Positions 62,375 to 64,000 of a stretch of 64,000 nt of DNA are shown here, in pieces. Numbering within the stretch: the first letter of the stretch is position 1; each line of letters opens with the position of its first letter. The position numbers were made by a program, and so were the translations under genes. The DNA is from Neurospora intermedia (Eukaryota; Ascomycota; Sordariomycetes; Sordariales; Sordariaceae), in contig BTPP01000009.1 of NCBI GenBank assembly GCA_037102815.1, positions 124,001 through 188,000 of the forward strand, given 5' to 3'. The notes beneath the pieces were generated by a model. That model searched no databases, was not told the DNA's origin, and worked only from the letters and a program-made list of their open reading frames with translations.

Positions 62375-63375
62375 GTGGCCTTTCTAAGGTGCAACGACGA
62401 AAGGGAAAAAGCATGTCATGTTTCGGTGTCGCGGTGGTGGTGGTCGATGTTGTCCTCGAGACAGAGTCCATGAGAGCAAAACAGAAGCAGATGTCCAAAT
62501 GTAGCAAGAGAAGATGGATGGAAAGATGGAGTTTTGAAGAGCAGATCAAATGTCCAGAAGTACCTAAGGTACCTCTAGTGATTGGGCCAAGGTTGGCATT
62601 CCCGACGAGGGAAGCATCGGATGGAAGTGGAAGGTGATGTTGACGGACTGCTGTGCAGTGGCCAATTGCGGGGATGTTTAAACGGATGGAAGTTCAATGT
62701 CTCTCCACCGCGATCGCAGAAGCCCAGGGCCGCCCCACTTGATACCCCCGGGCCCCGCCGGCTAAGTAGAGCGCCCGGGCGTACCCACTCCCCTCGTGTC
62801 GGGTCCCGTTAGGTTGTCCGGCCAGTGGGTCAGCAGGCTCAACTGCCCCTGAAACAATCCAAGACAGAGCCTCGGCTGGGCCCGACCCTCCGCTGATGAC
62901 GGGAGATTGCCAGGGGCCTGCCACCTAGAGGTAACCAAACCGGACGTGGGGTCTCTCGCTTCAAGTCCAATCGGCGCATCCAATTCCGCCAACTCAAAGG
63001 GTTCGTTTCTCGAACCACAATTCAGGGGATCATCATCAGTCCATTCTTCTTCTTCTTGGTGCGAAGTCTCCTTTGCCCTACTCTTTTCTACTTCACAACG
63101 ATACTTACTACCCGCTTGCCACAAATATGACCTCGAGGTAGTTGCGCGCGCAGTCTCATTAAACGCCCACGATACCATCACCTAATCTCTACAACAAGGT
63201 GCGCTCGGATCCTCACAACCACACGCGAAACAGGCAGGATCCTGAAGTCACCGGCGACAAGGACCAAACACGTTCGTTCAAAAAAAAAAAAAAAAAAAAA
63301 GAGTCGAACCAAGTCAGCCGGGCGCGAGAAAGACCTCCACAGGGACTACCCTAATCGATTCGATTTACCATCATC
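62375..63375. other. Divergent promoter region between MFS and sulfhydryl oxidase genes
   Basis: About 1 kb with no supported gene. It holds an AGGTACCT palindrome (62,567), TTCTTCTTCTT-type pyrimidine runs near 63,045 and an A21 run (63,280-63,300) in the likely 5' leader of the oxidase gene. ORFs on both strands (62,694-63,185) overlap and carry no domain. Confidence 0.5.
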
Positions 63376-64000
63376 ATGGCGCGAAGGCCGCACATTACGC
63401 TGATGCTCGTCGTCGGCGTCATTCTCTTTGTGTTTACGACCTACATGCTCTCGTCGAGTGGCTCCTCGGGGGTAGTACAGCATTCAGAGACTCTCGATTT
63501 AGGCGGAAGTAGCGGCAGCGGAGATCACAAGAGTGCCAGTGGCGATGGCGGCAGCAAGTCCGCGTTTGGCATATCGGATAACATCCTCAAGGGCGGCTCT
63601 ATCGCGCCCAAGCTGGAGAATGCGACGGCCAAGTATGTCTATCATGTGCATTACATCGCATCCTACATCACGCTATACCCCTCTGGCGAGGCATCATTTC
63701 GCTAACCACAATAACCACAACAGAGCAGAACTAGGCCGCGCTTCCTGGCGTCTCTTCCACACCATGATGGCGCGCTTCCCCGAGACCCCGACCGCCGAAG
63801 AATCGTTGGCTTTGAAAACCTACATCCAGCTGTTCGCGCGCCTCTACCCCTGTGGCGACTGCGCATCGCACTTCCAGAAGCTGCTGAAGAAGTACCCACC
63901 GCAAACGAGCGGGCGCAACGCGGCGGCTGGATGGGCCTGCTTTGTCCATAATGAGGTCAACAAGCGCCTCAAGAAAGAGCAATTTGACTGTAACAAGATT
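63376..64000 (+). CDS. ERV2: Erv2-like FAD-linked sulfhydryl oxidase, C terminus beyond window
   Basis: Exon 1 63,376-63,632 and exon 2 63,724-64,000 (open at the edge) give 178 residues so far. The 91-nt intron has GTATGT, a GCTAAC branch site and ACAACAG; the junction restores NATAKAELGRASW. Residues 7-25 are a hydrophobic signal anchor, followed by a Gly/Ser-rich spacer. The Erv/ALR fold then starts at GRASWRLFHTMMARFP. The active-site pair is YPCGDC (C129, C132), with the FAD-contact motif CFVHNEVNK (C158-K166) and a further Cys at 175. The N-terminal anchor points to the ER (Erv2 type) rather than the mitochondrial intermembrane space (Erv1 type). In yeast Erv2 makes disulfides in the ER lumen and passes them to protein disulfide isomerase. 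The symbol is by family resemblance. Confidence 0.92.

Overview
The window looks like a chromosome segment of a filamentous ascomycete (Pezizomycotina). The intact genes have short introns (about 58-95 nt) with GT...AG ends and CTAAC/CTGAC branch sites, and include a fungal DUF3431 protein, an Erv/ALR sulfhydryl oxidase and a fungus-type MFS carrier. Large parts have been turned into extremely AT-rich, stop-riddled DNA by C-to-T and G-to-A transitions, the signature of repeat-induced point mutation (RIP). The species cannot be named from the sequence.

Layout. (1) About 1-7,950: AT-rich mutated DNA. A Ty3/gypsy LTR retrotransposon fossil lies on the minus strand, entering at the window edge and starting with its 5' LTR at about 5,909. 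(2) 7,950-12,836: a normal-GC island with a two-membrane-segment protein gene, a 343-bp inverted-repeat MITE-like element and a DUF3431 membrane protein gene. (3) 12,837-48,602: a 35.8-kb AT-rich block with no intact gene, bounded by a 16-bp inverted terminus flanked by TA on both sides. It holds a complete-length but dead 14.8-kb Ty3/gypsy element (LTRs 25,940-26,491 and 40,190-40,740), a ~12-copy satellite array, several minisatellites, and unidentified coding relics with in-frame tandem repeats. (4) 48,603-51,344: a Cys-rich, single-pass cell-surface protein gene. (5) 51,345-55,089: a 3.7-kb PIF/Harbinger DNA transposon with 40-bp inverted termini, TAA target duplications, a Myb/SANT-like relic on the plus strand and a DDE transposase relic on the minus strand. 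(6) 55,093-64,000: a gene-dense end with a small mitochondrial-type protein, tRNA-Thr(CGU) with intron, a large uncharacterised fungal protein, an MFS transporter and the start of an Erv2-like sulfhydryl oxidase.

The genes do not form an obvious pathway or secondary-metabolite cluster. The window reads as ordinary housekeeping and membrane-protein genes interleaved with a RIP-inactivated transposon compartment. The most unusual structures are the 35.8-kb TA-flanked block, the ~6 kb of extra coding-like sequence downstream of integrase in the 14.8-kb retroelement, and a relic gene with two separate in-frame tandem repeats (36 aa x3 and 22 aa x3) at 42.8-44.3 kb.
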